Positions 54,225-63,895 are shown, counted from the first letter of the stretch. The stretch: DNA of 64,000 nt from Methylobacter luteus IMV-B-3098 (GCF_000427625.1 NZ_KE386569.1:4479120-4543119); one strand, 5' to 3'. The notes: generated from the sequence alone by a model not told the origin. Made by a program: numbers and translations.

Positions 54225-55331
54225 CTAATATTGATCAGCAAGCCTCGTTTTATTATGGGGTTTTGCAATTCGAGTTTCTATGGTTTTCTTTTGGCCTTTA
54301 CGGAAGATATGAAGAATGACCTTATCGCCTACTCTCATTAATGCAATGCTATTGCTCAGTTTAGTTGAGGTATCCACTGGTTGACCGTTAATGGCAATGA
54401 CGATATCTCCTTTTTTCAATCCCGCTTTATCAGCTGGAGAGCCGGGAACAATACCCGAAATAACAGCTCCTTCCTGTTGATCAATGTTAAACGCCCGGGC
54501 CAGATTCGGATCGAGATTTTGAATCTGAATGCCTAGCTGTCCTCTCTCTATATTGCCGTATCGAATAATTTGGTTAACAACGTGATTAGCCATATTAATA
54601 GGGATGGCGAATCCAATACCGACATTGCTTCCGTTAGGACCGACTATGGCCGTATTGATGCCAATCAATTCACCTTGCAAATTAATCAGTGCACCGCCGG
54701 AGTTTCCGGGGTTGATAGAAGCGTCAGTTTGAATAAAGTCCTCATAGCCGTCCAGGCCCAGGCTGGAGCGTCCTAATGCGCTGATTATGCCGGAGGTGAC
54801 CGTCTGACCAAGACCGAAAGGACTGCCTATTGCAACGACGATGTCGCCGACTTGTAATACATCAGAATTACCTTGGGGAAGTTCGATTAATCTGTCGGAT
54901 TTGATTTTAATTAAGGCTATTTCCGTGTTCGGATCGCTGCCTACTACAGTCGCTTCATAGCTTCGGTTATCCTGTAGTGTCACCATTATTTGATCAGCTT
55001 TGTAAATAACATGATGGTTGGTAATGACATAGCCTTTGTTGGCATCTATAACAACTCCTGATCCAAGATTTTGGACTTCCCACTCCATTGGCCTGTTTGA
55101 CTTGTCAAATAATTGGCGATAGGCAGGGTCTTTCAATAAGGGGTTTTCTAAATGGTTGAACCGTGTACGAGTAGAAATATTGACGACAGCTGGAATTACT
55201 TTTTTTAGCATTTCCGGCAGAGGGTTATTGGATATGGGTATTTGAGCCCATGCATTTATTGTCTGTAAATTGGCTGAAATTGCCGTTATTAGAGCAATTG
55301 CTAGAAAATATATAAAAATCGGTTTTTTCAT
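54225..55331 (-). CDS. HtrA-type periplasmic serine protease, one PDZ domain
   Basis: A 368-aa protein: signal peptide (cleaved near AWA, about 29), trypsin-like domain (about 40-240) with TNHHV (H107), GNSGG (S211) and one PDZ domain (about 255-350; GAVISGIVPGSPADKAGL). Length and single PDZ fit DegS-like members, but it has a cleavable signal. The acidic triad position reads TEIALI, so Glu137 stands where DegP has Asp. Handles misfolded envelope proteins. GGAG precedes the start. Confidence 0.87.
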   Translation of the reverse strand: MKKPIFIYFLAIALITAISANLQTINAWAQIPISNNPLPEMLKKVIPAVVNISTRTRFNHLENPLLKDPAYRQLFDKSNRPMEWEVQNLGSGVVIDANKGYVITNHHVIYKADQIMVTLQDNRSYEATVVGSDPNTEIALIKIKSDRLIELPQGNSDVLQVGDIVVAIGSPFGLGQTVTSGIISALGRSSLGLDGYEDFIQTDASINPGNSGGALINLQGELIGINTAIVGPNGSNVGIGFAIPINMANHVVNQIIRYGNIERGQLGIQIQNLDPNLARAFNIDQQEGAVISGIVPGSPADKAGLKKGDIVIAINGQPVDTSTKLSNSIALMRVGDKVILHIFRKGQKKTIETRIAKPHNKTRLADQY

Positions 55332-55589
55332 AGTTGCTCCGTAACACTCATTGCTAGTGGCAAGTATGTTCTAAGTAACAAATTAGAACTGGTATTCGGG
55401 CAAAAAATCCTAAATAAATTATGCTTTTCTTTAGAATTTACACATTGACTCAACTCAGTTGCGTAACATTAAACTCGATAATTAATGAGCGCTACTCCAG
55501 CGCATAGATAAAGAATCAGCCAAGACAGGATTCTTTTCAGTCAGAGAAGTGATATCTGCAAGGGCCGTCAATGCCTTATTCTGGAGCGA

Positions 55590-56630
55590 CTACTGGATAT
55601 TGAAGCTTCTTATGTCATTGCTATTGTTGAGTATACGGATGTATTTGCGTTGGACGTCCAGCAATCCTTCTTCCTGAAGTTGACTGAAAGCCCTGCTTAC
55701 GGTTTCTTCAGCGAGGCCAAGATAATCAGCTATATCACGACGACTCATGGGTAAATTGAAGGAGTTTGCGGAAAATCCGCGTTCGCTCAGGTTTCGAGAC
55801 AGGTCATTCAGAAAAATGGCGAGACGTGCAGGTGCGCTTCTATTGCCGCGCAGCTCCATCAAGTGTTTATTTTGAACGATTTCCCGGCTCATCAGCTTAA
55901 TAAAGTGATGGCTGAGTGAAGGGGTGCTATCAACCAATTTTTGATATTGATCAAAAGGTATTTTACAAAGGCTACAGGTATTCAGTGTTGTCGCGTTACA
56001 GTCATAAATGCCAGAACTGATCGCGCTTAATCCTATGATATCGCCCGGGTAATGGAATTGAATGATGTGTTCGTGGCCATCTCCGAAAACACACCAGGAT
56101 TTGATCGTGCCGGAACGGACCAGATACAGATATCGAAACGACTGTTCGGCGTGAAAAATATGTTGGCCGCTGTCCAGATAATATTGTTGAGAAATGATGC
56201 TTTGCAGTTGCTGGCGGTCGGAAATTTCCAAACTGGACATAAGGCAGGATGAATAGGTTGTACAATCTTTGCACACGTCAAAGTTATTGGCCGGGCCTTT
56301 AGCCGGTTGCACATCCGGTTCGTCAATAGTCATCAACAATTGGTTTATTGCTTCGAAATATTTCAGATAAGAACGAGAAAAAGATAGTTTTAGAATATTT
56401 TCCGGTTGATGTGAAAGAATCCCTTTCATTCTGAAATATTTATTGATGCCATGATCAATCGTAAAAGTAATGTCAACGCAATGACGGCTGCCTAATACTT
56501 TTTCTCTTGCAGCAAGCTTGATTTCGTCAAAACTGATTGCGCTGGTTTTGAACCTCCCCAGAAATTCTTCCCCATCATGCAAATCGACATCTAACTCAAT
56601 GGGGACGCCTATGAATTTTGATCGGGTCAT
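55590..56630 (-). CDS. FNR-type regulator with N-terminal extension
   Basis: A 346-aa Crp/Fnr-family regulator. An extra N-terminal domain (about 1-110, beta-rich, perhaps a degenerate PilZ fold) precedes an FNR core: cysteines C120-x2-C123-x5-C129 and C222 (CKIPF) match the four [4Fe-4S] ligands of FNR. The recognition helix EETVSR has E309, S312, R313 as in FNR, predicting TTGAT-N4-ATCAA sites. It should sense oxygen. Neighbours are stress genes; no perfect site was found upstream of them. GGAG precedes the start. Confidence 0.85.
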   Translation of the reverse strand: MTRSKFIGVPIELDVDLHDGEEFLGRFKTSAISFDEIKLAAREKVLGSRHCVDITFTIDHGINKYFRMKGILSHQPENILKLSFSRSYLKYFEAINQLLMTIDEPDVQPAKGPANNFDVCKDCTTYSSCLMSSLEISDRQQLQSIISQQYYLDSGQHIFHAEQSFRYLYLVRSGTIKSWCVFGDGHEHIIQFHYPGDIIGLSAISSGIYDCNATTLNTCSLCKIPFDQYQKLVDSTPSLSHHFIKLMSREIVQNKHLMELRGNRSAPARLAIFLNDLSRNLSERGFSANSFNLPMSRRDIADYLGLAEETVSRAFSQLQEEGLLDVQRKYIRILNNSNDIRSFNIQ

Positions 56631-57037
56631 TTTTCAACTCCATTTTTTCAAATGTTGAGGAATCCTTTTACGATGGGCTTCGGCTACAGGGATTGGTAGA
56701 TGCTTATAATTATTGTTAATCTATTCACGCCATTTCTATAATACAGTTACCCTTCGGAATGAAGATAAAGCCGACAAACTTCTGCTATTCAAGTCATTGC
56801 TTAAATTTAGTGCAGTTGACTTGAATAAAGTATCTTCTCTTCAGAGTACAACGCATAATCTCTATCGTACAGCCAGAAGATATTGCCTTTAACCACTAAG
56901 AGCGGGTCGGGGTGAGTGCGATAAATAAGTTTTTTCTTATTGTCTCCATCTGACCCTGACCCTCCTTTTTAGGCGATGAAATTAGCGCCATTAAATCGGA
57001 CGTGGAACGGATATAAAAAGCATCCGTCTGCACAAAA
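56631..57037. other. Intergenic region
   Basis: No gene supported. It holds the fnr-like promoter and the end of the cold-shock gene unit; no site recognised. Confidence 0.4.
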
Positions 57038-57268
57038 TTAAATAACAATTACATTTTCAGCTTGGAGCCCTTTTTGCCCCTTTGTGACGTTGAATTGTAC
57101 TTTTTGTCCATCATTGAGTGATTTAAAGCCTGGGTTATTAATGTTACTGTAATGAACAAAAACATCTGGGCCTTTTTCCTGCTCAATAAAGCCGAATCCT
57201 TTGTCAGCATTAAACCATTTAACTGTGCCAGTAATAGAAGAAGTAGTAGATGATGTATTAGTAGACAT
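57038..57268 (-). CDS. Cold-shock protein (CspA family)
   Basis: A 76-aa protein with RNP1 KGFGFIEQ and RNP2 DVFVHYS motifs of the single-stranded nucleic-acid-binding cold-shock fold, preceded by a short Ser/Thr-rich leader. RNA chaperone in the cytosol. AGGA precedes the start. It lies 66 bp after Hsp20 on the same strand. Confidence 0.93.
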   Translation of the reverse strand: MSTNTSSTTSSITGTVKWFNADKGFGFIEQEKGPDVFVHYSNINNPGFKSLNDGQKVQFNVTKGQKGLQAENVIVI

Positions 57269-57334
57269 AATTCAAGAATCCTAAAGTATTAAAAAATGTG
57301 GTTTTTGAAAAAAGTAGCTCAAAGTAATCAGACA

Positions 57335-57844
57335 TTACATAATTTCTATGCTTCTGCGCTTACTTTGCTCTGACTTGGGTATGGTAATGTCAAGTATCCC
57401 GTCCTTGAATGACGCTTTAGCTTTCTCGCCATCCATATGAATAGGTAAAGATAAAGTCTGTTGAAACTCACCGCGGCTTATTTCTCGGCAGTAATAATCC
57501 GCGTTTTTTGTTTCTTCCTCCTGTTTGGAGGATGCGCGGATAGTGACGGTTTGTTTGTTGATTGAAACATCCAGATCTTCTTTTTTTACACCCGATAGGG
57601 CAGCCTGAACTTTTATTTCATTATCGTGCCCGATAATATCGACCTTTGGGAGATTTCGGCTTAGAGCAAATTCTCTTTCCGGCCAATTAGGAAATTTCCA
57701 GTCCGATTGCAACCAGCGACGGGAAAGTAAATTATCAAACCAACGATCCAAATCATCAAAAGCAATCAACCCGGTGCCTAGAGGCGATGAGGTTGGTGTT
57801 GCTTTAGCGACATCCTTATCTTTGTCTTTATCTTTATTTTTCAT
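57335..57844 (-). CDS. Small heat-shock protein Hsp20
   Basis: A 169-aa protein with a Lys/Asp-rich N-terminus (KDKDKDKD), an N-terminal region with a WF patch and an alpha-crystallin domain (about 66-165; LPKVDIIGHDNEIKVQAAL, then FQQTLSLP and ASFKDGILDITIPK). Holds unfolding proteins under stress. AGGAAG precedes the start. Likely co-transcribed with the cold-shock gene. Confidence 0.92.
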   Translation of the reverse strand: MKNKDKDKDKDVAKATPTSSPLGTGLIAFDDLDRWFDNLLSRRWLQSDWKFPNWPEREFALSRNLPKVDIIGHDNEIKVQAALSGVKKEDLDVSINKQTVTIRASSKQEEETKNADYYCREISRGEFQQTLSLPIHMDGEKAKASFKDGILDITIPKSEQSKRRSIEIM

Positions 57845-58573
57845 AATTGCTTCCTAACTACGTATAACTGACAAATCCAGCGGAAAAAATCTTTATGCGT
57901 GCAATCGAATGAAGTGATTCAGTTCGTAGACTCATAGAAAAACTTCTAAAGCAAGGTTCAAGTTTTTTCCTGAGTCAAAATGTAGCGTATTTTCAAAAGC
58001 AGTAGAATTGGTGCAAATACCTAGGTAAATCAACGCAAGAGCAACTGGTTTTTGAAGTATTTCTTTTATGGACGCTTTGGGCACTTAGAGTAGCTGCTAT
58101 TCCACTGGATTAGGCTCGAATTCCTCTTGCTGTGCTTTGACTGCCGGTTGGCTTTAAAACAGTCATCAGGAGTGCCTATTTATAATAATCAATAGATATT
58201 TATCCCAAAAACCATTGACTCTCGGCAAGTGATAAGTGATTTGTCTGCTGAATATGAAAAATTTTATAAAAGGCAGTGCCTAACACGGATCATCAGCGTG
58301 TGCGCAATATTTCAACTGCGCACAGGGAAAGGATTATCTAAATTTTCTGTTTAATCATAAGGCGCGACTAAGATTAACGTGTTAGATTGAACGATAATAT
58401 CAATAAAGTAAATTGAAGGGTATTGAAGAAGTTAGCTACCTTTTTTTAATGTCAACTATTTGAATTTAAAAGATAAATAATTTCAGTATAACTTAGAGCA
58501 TCAAGTGAATTGTTAGTTAAGACGTCAAATTTTCTTAAATTGTATAGTTTATTCAAACTTATATGAGGAGGAT
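57845..58573. other. 730-bp non-coding region
   Basis: No gene supported. A weak hairpin (ACACG/CGTGT near 58281-58302) is the only structure seen. Confidence 0.4.
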
Positions 58574-58576
58574 GTG

Positions 58577-59392
58577 ATGCTGCGAAAATTTTGTTTAGAA
58601 CTTACATTTCCTAGTGTTCAATCATTGTTACCCGAGTTTACCCATGAGCAGCTGCAGTTGCTGGTGATCTTAATGGCTTTCGTTATCATGTTAATATTTG
58701 AAAGCTTCTATGCCAATAATGATAGGTCGTTAAAAACTTTTCGGCAGAATTATTTAACCAACATCATCATGTTTATTTTTAATAGCATCTTGATGTCGCT
58801 GTTGTCGGTTTATTCTTTATTGACTATCGCTGATCAGTATTCCACAGAAGGGTTGCTGAGCCGGATTTCAAATCCCGTTGTCAAGATAGTGGTGTCATTT
58901 ATGCTGCTCGATTTGACTTTGTATTTCTGGCATAAGGCCAATCATACATTTAGCTTCTTGTGGATGTTTCACAAGGTGCATCATAGCGATCCTTCTTTTA
59001 ACGCTTCAACAGCATTTCGTTTACATTTTGTTGAGCTATTGCTTACTACCGGCGTAAAAGCTCTTTATATTGTTGTATTGGGCGTGGATAAGGCCGTGGT
59101 GATCATCAGTGAAGCTGCAATTACTGTATTTGTCATATTTCATCATATGGATATTTCAGTGCCAGGCGAGAAATGGCTGGGCCGGATTATCATCGTTCCC
59201 TATTTACATAAGGCTCATCATTCAGTTCGGCGAGAAGAGCATGATCGTAACTATGGCGCTGTATTTTCAATATGGGATCGCATATTCAATACAATGATCG
59301 AGATAAAACCCGCTGAAATTGGTCTTAAATATGTGAAAGCCCGGAGTTTTATGGAACTGTTGCTTTTCGGGTTTGTACGGGTTTATCCATAG
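58577..59392 (+). CDS. Sterol desaturase/fatty acid hydroxylase family membrane protein
   Basis: A 271-aa membrane protein with about four helices and the histidine motifs HKANH (H-x3-H), HKVHH (H-x2-HH) and HKAHH of di-iron membrane hydroxylases. The start is ATG 58577 with GAGGAGG at 58565-58571; a GTG three bases upstream is less likely. It shares the family with 26669-27460 but not that gene's context. Substrate unknown, probably a lipid. Confidence 0.82.
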   Translation: MLRKFCLELTFPSVQSLLPEFTHEQLQLLVILMAFVIMLIFESFYANNDRSLKTFRQNYLTNIIMFIFNSILMSLLSVYSLLTIADQYSTEGLLSRISNPVVKIVVSFMLLDLTLYFWHKANHTFSFLWMFHKVHHSDPSFNASTAFRLHFVELLLTTGVKALYIVVLGVDKAVVIISEAAITVFVIFHHMDISVPGEKWLGRIIIVPYLHKAHHSVRREEHDRNYGAVFSIWDRIFNTMIEIKPAEIGLKYVKARSFMELLLFGFVRVYP

Positions 59393-60033
59393 TATTGATT
59401 TGTATGAAAATTGTTGCGAGAGTGTCTGTTTAGGTACCAATTATGCTTTAATATTATTTAAAAATGGAATTAATGAAATCGGGTATGTGTTTCATTTCTT
59501 CCAAGCTTAAGGTATGCCTCATTATGTAAGCATGCCATGCAACGTTAAATATTATTGCTTGGGGAGTAATAAGGACTTCCTTACTCGGTTCAATCATTAC
59601 AACAAAGTTTACAATGTCATGAGTCATTTATATTGATGTGGCATTGTTGGCGCTTGAGCGCCCTGTCGTTAATTGCTCAATGGTTGGCAGATAAGTTCAT
59701 TCAATTAACGAAGAAGATAAATAACTATCTGTTGTACAGACATTTCTAAAATATCGTACCAAGCGCGGCATCTTCATATGCCGCCGTTGATAGCTACAGG
59801 CTGAATGGGGTATTTGGAAAAATAAAATGGATGGCCTGCACTTTGTTTAGATGCAGTTATATAAAAAAACCTACAAACTCATGTTTATTCGCACTAGAAC
59901 CATAAAGTCAAACAATAGAATGTTCATGAACTGATTCTGGTCGTATTCCAATTACATCAAGCTGAGAAAACCTAGGTTAACCCGAAAATGATGTATATTA
60001 AGTAAAATTGAATAAATTTATGGGGTAAAGTGA
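59393..60033. other. 640-bp non-coding region
   Basis: No gene supported. A small G-C hairpin (59649-59662) is present; nothing else recognised. Confidence 0.4.
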
Positions 60034-60447
60034 TCAATGCCAAGGATTGCCGTCAAATTTCGGTAGATCAGGATTCATATAATCCCATGGTTGAGCATCG
60101 GCTACCCAAATATCTCGTTGTGGTTGAAAAATACTCGGATCATCCAGTGTTGCTACGGTAACCGGTCTTAATTCAGTAAAAGTGCTATTCCTGCCAAACA
60201 ATGTACTTCCGCATTGGGGGCAGAATGCACGATAAACAGTATGGCCGCTGGCAGCAATAGTGGCATACTCTTTATAGTCGCCGGTTATTTTAAGAGTGGA
60301 TGCTGGCACAAGCATGGCAGCTAAATATGGGGCGCCTAGCGCTTTTTGACATGATCGGCAATGACAATTGAAGCCACTGATGGGCTTGGCTGAGATTTCA
60401 TACCTGATAGCACCACAAAGGCAACCACCCGTAATAGGAAGTTTCAT
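60034..60447 (-). CDS. GFA-family (CENP-V/GFA) zinc protein
   Basis: A 137-aa protein of the Gfa-like fold: CLCGAIRYE (about 9-17), CHCRSCQK (about 29-36) and FCPQCGSTLF (about 74-83) are the zinc ligands. The founding member was named glutathione-dependent formaldehyde-activating enzyme, which would suit a methylotroph, but most members have no shown reaction. AGGAGA precedes the start. Alone in its unit. Confidence 0.86.
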   Translation of the reverse strand: MKLPITGGCLCGAIRYEISAKPISGFNCHCRSCQKALGAPYLAAMLVPASTLKITGDYKEYATIAASGHTVYRAFCPQCGSTLFGRNSTFTELRPVTVATLDDPSIFQPQRDIWVADAQPWDYMNPDLPKFDGNPWH

Positions 60448-60525
60448 AATATCTCCTGAAACAATAGTTTATGATAACCTTTAGTGCAATAAACGCAACA
60501 TATCTGAACATTAACTATCTATTGC

Positions 60526-60837
60526 ATGATAATTGATATCGTTTTAATCAGTTTATTAATAATTGCTTATCTGTACTGGTTCAGTGCTCAGCAGGTAAAA
60601 TCAATAGCGCTTAAAGCAACCAAGCAGCATTGTTTGGATATGAATGTTCAAATGCTGGATGACTATATCGCTTTGAATGGTCTCTGGCTAAAAAGAGATA
60701 AAATAGGAAAAATACATTTTTGGCGTTCATTTCAGTTTGAATTTTCTTCGACTGGAAATGAGCGGTATAACGGACAAATTATTATGTTCGGCTGCCTGAT
60801 TGAATCAATTCAAATGGAACCGTATCGATTGTCTTAA
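60526..60837 (+). CDS. DUF3301 membrane-anchored protein
   Basis: A 103-aa protein with one N-terminal membrane segment (about 3-18) and a cytosolic beta-rich domain with YWFSAQQVK, ALKATKQHCLDMNVQMLDD and FWRSFQFEFSSTG as in DUF3301. Found in many Gammaproteobacteria; function unknown. No clear ribosome site before the start. Confidence 0.75.
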   Translation: MIIDIVLISLLIIAYLYWFSAQQVKSIALKATKQHCLDMNVQMLDDYIALNGLWLKRDKIGKIHFWRSFQFEFSSTGNERYNGQIIMFGCLIESIQMEPYRLS

Positions 60838-60886
60838 AAGATAAATAAACGAGTATGCAAGAATGTCTTTTATGGAGAATTGAGGG

Positions 60887-61162
60887 ATGAGTAACTGACC
60901 ACCATGTGGTCATAAACGAAGCGATTCTGAGTCTAAATGTCCGAAACGCGGCAGTTTTTATTTGAAAATTTACGAGCTTATTGCCGAAGAGGAGGTACTG
61001 GAGGAAAAGAGTTCATTTCGTGGACAATGCAAAGGAATCATAAGGTCAGGCAATGTTAAACATGAATTAATAGCTGAGCTGAAGCAAGTAATAGCGGAGC
61101 CTTCTAATAAAAGCATCTTTACTCTTTTTGTGATTATTGCTTTGGTGATTTCCGTTTTATAA
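60887..61162 (+). pseudogene. Zinc-ribbon membrane protein gene with in-frame UGA
   Basis: Reading from ATG 60887 (GGAG and GAGGG upstream) gives MSN, a TGA stop at 60896-60898, then PPCGHKRSDSESKCPKRGS and a conserved-looking domain ending in a membrane segment (TLFVIIALVISVL). The TGA stands where the first Cys of a zinc ribbon is expected and CGC (Arg) stands where the last Cys is expected, so two ligands seem lost. A decayed gene is most likely; translation from TTG 60962 would give only the C-terminal 66 aa. A short hairpin starts at the TGA. Confidence 0.55.
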
Positions 61163-61208
61163 GAATCGCTGTTTTAAGCTATTGAGAATCAATGGGCTAT
61201 CAATAAAT

Positions 61209-61571
61209 ATGATCAAACAGAATTGTCAGAAGCCGTCGCGAGAGATTCAGGATGAAGCGATGCAAAAAGCCGAAGGGGCTCAATGTTCCAATCAAATCAA
61301 ACAACAAACCAAACTGATTGTCCAATGTATCCAAAAAGGGATTGATCTATATAAAAAAAAGCAACAGAAAAGTAGCGCTAGATGCTTAAATGAAAAACTC
61401 AAAACAGTTTCTAGTCAACATGTAGGGTTGGTGGAGTCAGACAATCAGCAAATGCAGGAGCCACTTATTTATCAACGACGCTGGTTTTCGTGTTTGTTAT
61501 TGGTGTTGAGGTTGTCTTGGTGGGTGATAGTCTTGGCATGGGTGGGTATAGGTATTTATCTATTGATTTGA
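61209..61571 (+). CDS. Hypothetical protein with C-terminal membrane segment
   Basis: A 120-aa protein, Gln/Lys-rich with four cysteines, helical, ending in a membrane segment (SCLLLVLRLSWWVIVLAWVG). ATG 61209 is used, without a clear ribosome site; TTG 61182 is an alternative. It follows the zinc-ribbon pseudogene on the same strand. Function unknown. Confidence 0.5.
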   Translation: MIKQNCQKPSREIQDEAMQKAEGAQCSNQIKQQTKLIVQCIQKGIDLYKKKQQKSSARCLNEKLKTVSSQHVGLVESDNQQMQEPLIYQRRWFSCLLLVLRLSWWVIVLAWVGIGIYLLI

Positions 61572-61664
61572 AAAATTATGGCGAATGCGTTTGAAGTTTA
61601 ATTTGTAAATTTACGGTTAACCTAACGCACTAGATTGCGAATCTACAATATTAGGGTGGCGATT

Positions 61665-61805
61665 ATGGGCTTTGGAACTATTTTGAAACTATTGGTCTTT
61701 TTAGTTTGGCCTATACTTTTGATTTTACTATATTTCTTTTTAAATAAAGAAAAATTCAAGCAGAGACTCAATAAGATCAGGAGAGATGAGAATAATAAAA
61801 CCTAG
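61665..61805 (+). CDS. 46-aa membrane protein
   Basis: An AGGGTGG site precedes ATG 61665. The product has one membrane segment (about 6-26) and a basic tail (NKEKFKQRLNKIRR). Its stop overlaps the end of the convergent DUF6164 gene by 4 bp. Function unknown. Confidence 0.5.
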   Translation: MGFGTILKLLVFLVWPILLILLYFFLNKEKFKQRLNKIRRDENNKT

Positions 61806-62173
61806 AATCTTAATCCAAATTCAAACACCATCTTGATGGAGATATACAGTATAAACAGGATGGCTCCTAAATAAACGATAAATTGCAAAGGCCTCTTTTT
61901 GATGCTGCTGATAAGTGAAATATTTGCTCCCGTTTTTTTAAGGTGCAGATATTTTTCACGTTGAGTGATCAATCTTTGGCGTTGGTACTCTTCAAGTAAT
62001 TGCTGGGCTTTAAAAAGATCTTCATCTTTTATCAGCCAGAGTGCGGGCATGGATATACCCCAGTTTCCAGCGGATGTTTCATAATAGTCAATTTCATTCG
62101 ATCGTAGCAATTCACGAATTTCATCAGCCTCGTCTTCGGGTACATTCGTAAGGCGGAATAGTAGAGTAGACAT
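61802..62173 (-). CDS. DUF6164 membrane protein
   Basis: A 123-aa protein: the N-terminal part (FRLTNVPEDEADEIRELL, DYYETSAGNWGISMPALW, KAQQLLEEYQ) matches the DUF6164 pattern, a DUF2007-like fold; a membrane segment follows (about 95-115). Family known mainly from Gammaproteobacteria, function unknown. Confidence 0.78.
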   Translation of the reverse strand: MSTLLFRLTNVPEDEADEIRELLRSNEIDYYETSAGNWGISMPALWLIKDEDLFKAQQLLEEYQRQRLITQREKYLHLKKTGANISLISSIKKRPLQFIVYLGAILFILYISIKMVFEFGLRF

Positions 62174-62456
62174 CTCAAAAATATGATTAAAATATTAAGT
62201 AATTTTGAACTTGAGCGAGTGATTTTTTGACCATAAATTTAATAAAATGTTATTTTTCAGACAAGCACGGATCATGCTAGATGTTTTTCTGTTTCAGTGC
62301 TAAATGGAAAGGTCCGCATGAGCAAGTTATTGTTAATAAATGGCAAGTTTAAAAGTTTTAAGTCTTATTCTAGCTCATAAATAAAATTAATAGTCAGATT
62401 TTTCTATCACAGATATTCATAAAGCTTATAAATTGAATAAGCTGTGAAGGAAAAAA

Positions 62457-62699
62457 TTGAAACGCCAATTAGTAAGTTCCAAGAAATTAATTATGCATGA
62501 AGATCGAATAATTGAACTAGAAATAAAAGTAGCGTATCAGGAGGATCTTATTCAAGAATTGAATAAAATAGTTGGTCAGCAACAACAGCAAATTACTCGG
62601 CTAGAAGCGACTTGTAAATTGCTTAATGAGCGCATTAAAAGTCTGTCAAGTGTTATAAATGTTGAAGAGGGCATTGATCAGCCGCCGCCTCATTATTAG
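62457..62699 (+). CDS. slyX: SlyX-like coiled-coil protein
   Basis: An 80-aa protein with the SlyX pattern: a heptad coiled coil (ELEIKVAYQEDLIQELN) and the C-terminal PPPHY motif. A TTG start at 62457 has GAAGGA at 62446-62451; the internal ATG 62493, which would give the normal SlyX N-terminus, has no such site. Function of SlyX is unclear. Confidence 0.75.
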   Translation: MKRQLVSSKKLIMHEDRIIELEIKVAYQEDLIQELNKIVGQQQQQITRLEATCKLLNERIKSLSSVINVEEGIDQPPPHY

Positions 62700-62846
62700 C
62701 AATTAATAATGATCTAAAAGAGGATGAGAAAAAAGAAGGTTTAAAATTTTAGATCTAAATTAAAAGTGATCTCTATCCCAAAAGCTTTTAGATTAAAGTT
62801 TTATAAAATTTTTTTAAATAAAATATGGAATTAAGTGTAGAGATTA

Positions 62847-63260
62847 ATGGTGGCAAATAAAATGACAAGCTATGAAACAGTAACGATTTCAGGCAGAAGT
62901 TACGGTGAAGAAGACATATTGAAAGAGCAGGATGAATATATCAGACTAGAATGTGTCGATTTATGTTTTGCGTTAAACATACTAGTCAACGATGAATCTG
63001 CACTGGTAAGAGCTGCGGTAGCTCGCAAAAAAGTGGGCCATGAAATACTAATCAATGATAGTAATTGGCGAGTTCGCGCCACAGTTGCGAAATATTGTGA
63101 TGATAAGAGGCTATTGGATGCCTTAATTAACGACGAAAATGATTATGTTCGTTTTATTGTGGTGAAACGAGGGCATGCGTTAGAACAGTTTGTTAACGAT
63201 CAGGATGAGGAAATCGCTTCTATAGCAAGGTATAGTCTACAGAATCAGCAAACAGCATAG
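62847..63260 (+). CDS. HEAT-like repeat protein
   Basis: A 137-aa protein with about four short helical repeats containing LVNDESALVRAAVARK, LINDSNWRVRATVAK and LINDENDYVRFIVVKR. Such armadillo/HEAT-like units bind partners. Start 62847 or 62862. Alone, AT-rich. Function unknown. Confidence 0.65.
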   Translation: MVANKMTSYETVTISGRSYGEEDILKEQDEYIRLECVDLCFALNILVNDESALVRAAVARKKVGHEILINDSNWRVRATVAKYCDDKRLLDALINDENDYVRFIVVKRGHALEQFVNDQDEEIASIARYSLQNQQTA

Positions 63261-63340
63261 TTCGAGCTGTTGGTTTGCAGTTAATTATTAAGCAATAAGT
63301 CTTATGAAGACTATAAAGCTCTGAGAGATGGCTGTCTTTA

Positions 63341-63544
63341 TTATTTAGATTTAACGAATCTTCGAGCAAAATCTTTGGCAGAAATATCAAGGCTAATATA
63401 TTGGTTAAACAAGTTATTAACATCTACCGGATTTAAATAAGCATAGATGCCGTAACCTTTGGTTGCAAGAAACGCCTCGCTTAATTGACTTATAAATTCT
63501 TGTCGCATATTGCTATCAATTTGAATAGGGTTCTTATTATTCAT
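63341..63544 (-). CDS. Small hypothetical protein
   Basis: A 67-aa soluble protein, GGAGA before the start. No family recognised. Confidence 0.55.
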   Translation of the reverse strand: MNNKNPIQIDSNMRQEFISQLSEAFLATKGYGIYAYLNPVDVNNLFNQYISLDISAKDFARRFVKSK

Positions 63545-63855
63545 TTTTATCTCCAGTTTACATGTTGGTATGAAGTAAAGGCTCCAAAATTTTATATGAT
63601 AAAAATCTGGAAGCTGAACTATCGAAACATGTCGATTTTAAACTAATCTTCAGCTTTGGGTGCAGAAACAGTACAAATCGCACATCTTAATTGATAAGCA
63701 CTATCTTTGGTTTTTTATTGTTTCCAAAAAGTATGATGATAACAATACGGGTAATTACTTAAAATAATTGCTTGACGATTGGAAAAAGATCGGTAGAATA
63801 TGCGGTTCTTTCGGGGCGACGCCTCGGCAGGGCCTCAGGGACGACGGCAAGAAAG
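63545..63855. other. Non-coding leader region
   Basis: No gene supported. The composition becomes G/C-rich toward the promoters. Confidence 0.4.
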
Positions 63856-63895
63856 TTGACAAGGGTGTTGACAAGCGGAGCAGATCGGTTATAAT
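63856..63895 (+). promoter_or_regulatory. Near-perfect sigma-70 promoter P1
   Basis: TTGACA at 63868-63873 and TATAAT at 63890-63895 with a 16-bp spacer; a further TTGACA at 63856-63861. Followed by a GGTCGGCTC discriminator. Confidence 0.85.

Noticed and set aside
54225..57844. Perfect FNR sites upstream of the stress genes
   Set aside because: I looked for TTGAT-N4-ATCAA in the upstream regions and found only half-sites; a weight-matrix scan is needed.
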